From Numidum massiliense (lineage in GTDB: Bacteria > Bacillota > Bacilli > Thermoactinomycetales > Novibacillaceae), in contig NZ_CTDZ01000009.1 of assembly GCF_001375555.1 (NCBI RefSeq), positions 1,481,758 through 1,545,757 on the forward strand: a stretch of 64,000 bases of DNA, written 5' to 3'. Shown piece by piece: positions 63,145 to 64,000 of the stretch; position 1 is the first letter of the stretch; every line of letters begins with the position of its first letter. The notes beneath the pieces were generated by a model. The model saw nothing but the letters and a program-made list of their open reading frames with translations. It ran no database searches and was not told where the DNA came from. A program made the position numbers and the translations under genes.

Positions 63145-64000
63145 TCACCTATTTTCTGCAAATACTTTAACGGCTTTCGCCTGCTTGCCCGTCGCGTCCG
63201 TTAAGTATAGGGCGCGAAAAGTATCCCCGACGTAAATGCGCACGAGTGTCCCGGGCGAGACAGCCTCCGGCTTTGTCTCGCTCCCGCTGGTCAGTTGCAG
63301 CGGCATACCGTTAGCGACGCGACGCGCGTCGCTCGCAGCAATTGTATAAGCGGGAAAGTGCGCCACGCCTGCCTCGAGTGGAAACAGCCATCGCTCGCCC
63401 CACTTCTCGCGCGGTGTCTCTTCCAACTGAGCGAGTGTGACGCACTGCTCAGCGCAAAACGGACCACTTTGCACGCGCACGAGGCGCGACATGTGTGCCG
63501 GATAGCCGAGGGCTGCCCCCATGTCGACACAGAGCGTTCGCACGTACGTCCCTTTGGAACACGTGACGGAGAAGTCGACTTCGGGAAAGGCACCTGCACG
63601 CATCGCGAGTAGTTCGAGGCGTTCAATCCGCACGGTGCGCGCTTTCCGCTCCACCACTTTACCTTCGCGCGCCAGGTCGTACAAGCGGCGCCCATCCACC
63701 TTCACTGCGGAGAACATCGGCGGCGTTTGTGTGATCTCACCCGTAAACTGCCGGAAGACGCGCCGGATGTCCTGTTCGCTAACGTCGCCTACTGCCGCCC
63801 GTTCGAGCTCCTGTCCTTCTTGGTCTTGCGTGTCGGTAGCGATCCCGAGCGTCATCGTCCCTTCATACGTTTTTGCTAGTTGTTGCACGTATTCAACGAC
63901 GCGAGTCGCTTGTCCGAGACAGAGTGGCAATACCCCTTCGACGGCTGGATCCAATGTCCCAGTGTGACCAACTCTTTTTTGCTGAGCCAAGCGGCGGACT
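63145..64000 (-). CDS. truB: tRNA pseudouridine-55 synthase, 5' end outside the window
   Basis: Makes pseudouridine 55 in the T-loop of tRNAs. The open frame runs to the window edge (VRRLAQQKRVGHTGTLDPA), so about 20 N-terminal residues are missing; the TTG at 63990 is internal. GTLDPAVEGVLPL holds the catalytic Asp; KTYEGTMTLGIATDT, QTPPMFSAVKVDGRRLYDLA and CSKGTYVRTLCVDMG are family blocks. The C-terminal PUA-like tail is present. Confidence 0.95.
   Translation of the reverse strand, partial: VRRLAQQKRVGHTGTLDPAVEGVLPLCLGQATRVVEYVQQLAKTYEGTMTLGIATDTQDQEGQELERAAVGDVSEQDIRRVFRQFTGEITQTPPMFSAVKVDGRRLYDLAREGKVVERKARTVRIERLELLAMRAGAFPEVDFSVTCSKGTYVRTLCVDMGAALGYPAHMSRLVRVQSGPFCAEQCVTLAQLEETPREKWGERWLFPLEAGVAHFPAYTIAASDARRVANGMPLQLTSGSETKPEAVSPGTLVRIYVGDTFRALYLTDATGKQAKAVKVFAENR

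Overview
The window comes from a spore-forming, low-to-mid GC Gram-positive bacterium of the order Bacillales. The evidence is gene order. Read from right to left on the minus strand it carries the block known from Bacillus subtilis: truB, ribF, rpsO, pnp, ylxY, mlpA, dut, a Spo0E-type gene, ymxH, spoVFA-spoVFB, asd, dapG, dapA, rnj, tepA, ylzJ, spoIIIE, the nupNOPQ-type transporter, ymfF, ymfH, ymfI, ymfJ, ymfK, rodZ, pgsA, cinA, a DEAD-box helicase, recA and recX. Dipicolinate synthase, SpoIIIE and a Spo0E-family phosphatase point to endospore formation. I cannot name the genus from sequence alone.

Left part (1-8.6 kb): carbon metabolism. The first 38 bases are the start of sdhC. Next come aspA and a Dcu-type C4-dicarboxylate transporter, which together form an aspartate-to-fumarate/succinate module with a textbook Fnr/Crp-type box (TGTGA-N6-TCACA) in its promoter. 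glpP and glpFK follow; the glpFK leader has a promoter, a CcpA (cre) site and a long attenuator hairpin in series. An ActP-type acetate symporter pair ends this part.

8.6-20 kb: the recX-recA-helicase-cinA-pgsA-rodZ-ymfK-ymfJ-ymfI-ymfH-ymfF chromosome block, with a LexA-like site before recA.

20-35.7 kb: an accessory island set into the conserved block. It has a phosphodiesterase-family enzyme and a secreted subtilisin with tandem C-terminal repeats. Four IS traces follow: a complete IS21-family element with an 8-bp target duplication, a 5' fragment of an ISLre2 element, an IS256 relic and a lone IS21-type end. Between them sit a frameshifted LuxR-type regulator, small membrane proteins, a frameshifted secreted cationic peptide gene, and a secreted cysteine-rich protein whose tail resembles halocin C8. 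The two secreted-peptide genes share the same interrupted palindrome, at the same distance from the gene, just upstream of the predicted promoters. This looks like a decaying, co-regulated antimicrobial-peptide regulon and is the most interesting feature of the window. A DMT-family exporter closes the island.

35.9-57.6 kb: nucleoside ABC transporter, spoIIIE, ylzJ-tepA, RNase J, the lysine/dipicolinate genes (dapA, dapG, asd, spoVFB, spoVFA: one pathway from aspartate to the spore solute DPA), ymxH, Spo0E-type, dut, mlpA, ylxY, pnp, rpsO. 57.7-62 kb: a second small insertion between rpsO and ribF holds a complete ISLre2 element (9-bp target duplication) and a two-gene cassette for a secreted C39-like peptidase and a lipoprotein. 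ribF and truB (cut by the window edge) end the window.

Several intergenic spots and gene ends carry short tandem duplications (10-20 bp units), apparently a habit of this genome.
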